From Planctomycetales bacterium (lineage in GTDB: Bacteria > 4484-113 > JAFGCY01), in the NCBI GenBank assembly GCA_024645305.1, contig JAHEFU010000157.1, positions 1-6,791 of the forward strand: 6,791 bases of DNA. The letters are read 5' to 3'. Below the pieces are notes generated by a model. That model saw only the letters and a list, made by a program, of their open reading frames with translations, ran no database searches and was not told the DNA's origin. Positions within the stretch are counted from its first letter, which is position 1; every line of letters begins with the position of its first letter. This document shows positions 5,685 to 6,791 of the stretch, in pieces. The position numbers and the translations under genes are program-made.

Positions 5685-6791
5685 TCACCCATTGCCAACC
5701 ACCCTGACTGACTCAAGCAGCACATCGACCACGCGGTCGAGGTCCGCCTCCGGCATGTTGAGTGGGGGCACAAGGCGCATCACGGTGTCATTCGTGCAGT
5801 TCGACAGCACGCCGTTCTCCATCATTTTGACTACGACGGGCAGTCCCTTGAAACTCAGCTCCACACCGATCATCAGTCCACGGCCGCGAACGTCCTTGAC
5901 CAGCGGGTTGCCCTGCATCTCCGTGCGGATCCGCGTCATCAGGCGCTCGCCCTGCTGCGCGCTGCGCTGCACCAGACCCTCGCCTTCGATCACGTCGAGG
6001 GTTGCCAACGCAGCGGCGCAGGCCAGCGGATTGCCACCGAAGGTCGTTCCATGGTCGCCCCACTGCACCGCCTCGCGGACCCGGCCATTCACGAGACAGG
6101 CGCCGACGGGGAAGCCGCCTCCAAGCGCTTTGGCCAGTGCCATCACGTCCGGCTTGATACCATGGTGCTGATGCGCGAACATCGTGCCGGTCCGACCGAT
6201 GCCGGTCTGCACCTCATCGAATACAAGAGCCAGATCGTGTTCATCGCACAGCGCACGCGCCGCTTCCATGAACTCCTGACTGGCCGGCCGCACGCCACCC
6301 TCCCCCTGCACGGGCTCCATGATGATCACGCCCACTTCGTCAGTGATGGCAGCCCGCAGGGCACTCACATCATTGAAGGGCATGCGCTGGAAGCCGCCGG
6401 GCAGCGGCTCGAAGCCCTGCTTGTACTTGTCGGCACCGGTTGTAATTGTTGCCAGGGTCCGGCCGTGAAAGCAACCCTCAAAACTGAGCACGGTGCCACC
6501 CCGGCCCTTGCTGTGGGCAAAGCGTCGCGCCATCTTGATGGCGCATTCCACAGCTTCCGCGCCGCTATTGCCGATGAATATCCGTTCCAGACCCGATAAT
6601 GCGATCAGCCGTTCGCTCAGCGCCATCTGCTGGGGGCTGATGTAGAAGTTGCTGATGTGCATCAGCTGGGCAGCCTGCTGCTGCACGGCCGCCACCACCG
6701 CCGGATGGCAATGGCCCACACTGTTGACCGCGATCCCGGCCAGAGCGTCGATGTATTCCTTGCCGTCCGTATCCCAGACCCGCGAACCGCT
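5685..6791 (-). CDS. argD: Acetylornithine aminotransferase ArgD (N-terminus cut by window edge)
   Basis: ArgD is a PLP enzyme of the class III aminotransferases that converts N-acetylglutamate semialdehyde plus glutamate to N-acetylornithine plus 2-oxoglutarate (EC 2.6.1.11); family members often also serve lysine synthesis as DapC. The frame stays open to base 6791, giving 368 visible residues that begin S-G-S-R-V-W-D-T-D-G-K-E-Y-I-D-A. Full-length relatives are near 400 residues, so about 20-35 are missing. The Met at 6719 is internal, because the conserved A-G-I-A-V-N-S lies before it. Motifs in visible numbering are N-S-G-A-E-A (75-80, cofactor phosphate), F-H-G-R-T (108-112), E-P-V-Q-G-E-G-G (159-166), D-E-V-Q-T-G-I-G-R-T-G (192-202, with Asp192 for the pyridine nitrogen), the Schiff-base Lys at 221 in A-K-A-L-G-G-G, and G-T-T-F-G-G-N-P (248-255). 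The C-terminus has the typical N-C-T-x-D-T-V-M-R. It is the promoter-proximal arginine gene in view and its stop lies 13 bases before the argC ATG at 5671. Cytosolic. Confidence 0.95.
   Translation of the reverse strand, partial: SGSRVWDTDGKEYIDALAGIAVNSVGHCHPAVVAAVQQQAAQLMHISNFYISPQQMALSERLIALSGLERIFIGNSGAEAVECAIKMARRFAHSKGRGGTVLSFEGCFHGRTLATITTGADKYKQGFEPLPGGFQRMPFNDVSALRAAITDEVGVIIMEPVQGEGGVRPASQEFMEAARALCDEHDLALVFDEVQTGIGRTGTMFAHQHHGIKPDVMALAKALGGGFPVGACLVNGRVREAVQWGDHGTTFGGNPLACAAALATLDVIEGEGLVQRSAQQGERLMTRIRTEMQGNPLVKDVRGRGLMIGVELSFKGLPVVVKMMENGVLSNCTNDTVMRLVPPLNMPEADLDRVVDVLLESVRVVGNG
5699..5705 (-). promoter_or_regulatory. Shine-Dalgarno-like AGGGTGG supporting an alternative argC start
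   Basis: On the minus strand AGGGTGG ends six bases before an ATG at 5692, inside the last codons of argD. That ATG overlaps the argD stop within ATGGGTGA. Either argC starts here with seven extra residues, or this site loads ribosomes and homology-based start 5671 is wrong by seven codons. The match to the anti-Shine-Dalgarno is only partial. Confidence 0.35.

Noticed and set aside
5672..5773. 34-residue N-terminal extension of argC up to the ATG at 5773
   Set aside because: It is Cys/Arg/Ser-rich sequence overlapping argD by 89 bases and is not found at ArgC N-termini. The G-A-S-G-Y-T-G loop should lie near residue 10.
5252..6599. Plus-strand frames at 5252-5707, 5692-6171 and 6051-6599
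   Set aside because: All lie opposite argC and argD, whose catalytic motifs are intact. The antisense products show no domains.

Overview
The window holds five protein genes and no RNA gene, insertion sequence or CRISPR array that I can see. Codon use is GC-rich (mostly G or C at third positions) and Shine-Dalgarno-like sequences precede several starts, so this is a bacterial chromosome segment. The phylum cannot be settled from these genes. A secreted-looking repeat protein, a long MutL/GlmL-type protein and a compact arginine cluster would fit an environmental Gram-negative lineage, but that is a guess.

Left part (1-1362, + strand): the 3' end of a gene for a repeat protein whose N-terminus lies outside the window. 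A beta-rich leader of about 80 residues is followed by seven units of 53-56 residues, each with the core G-x-P-A-I-S-Y-Y-D and a Trp-containing start. Seven four-stranded units are what a seven-bladed beta-propeller needs. A 92-base gap follows (1363-1454), with a doubled 8-mer TGTTTCAC, a perfect TATAAT box and a Shine-Dalgarno sequence. These probably drive the next gene.

Centre (1455-3377, + strand): a 640-residue protein of the MutL/GlmL (OR-X-like) family, an actin-fold ATPase family linked to B12-dependent carbon-skeleton and amino mutases. It is clearly longer than classical GlmL (about 460 residues), with a C-terminal extension, and no mutase subunit is visible beside it.

Right part (3395-6791, - strand, transcribed right to left): argD (cut by the window edge), argC and argJ, packed tightly enough to be one operon. 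Together they form the middle of the acetyl-recycling arginine pathway. ArgC reduces N-acetylglutamyl phosphate, ArgD transaminates the semialdehyde to N-acetylornithine, and ArgJ moves the acetyl group to glutamate, releasing ornithine. The acetylglutamate kinase gene argB is not in view. The mutL-like gene and argJ converge with only 17 bases between their stop codons, and a small perfect hairpin overlaps the argJ stop.

I found no convincing new multi-gene system. The most interesting items are the extended orphan MutL-like protein, the seven-unit repeat protein and the paired 8-mer upstream of the mutL-like promoter.
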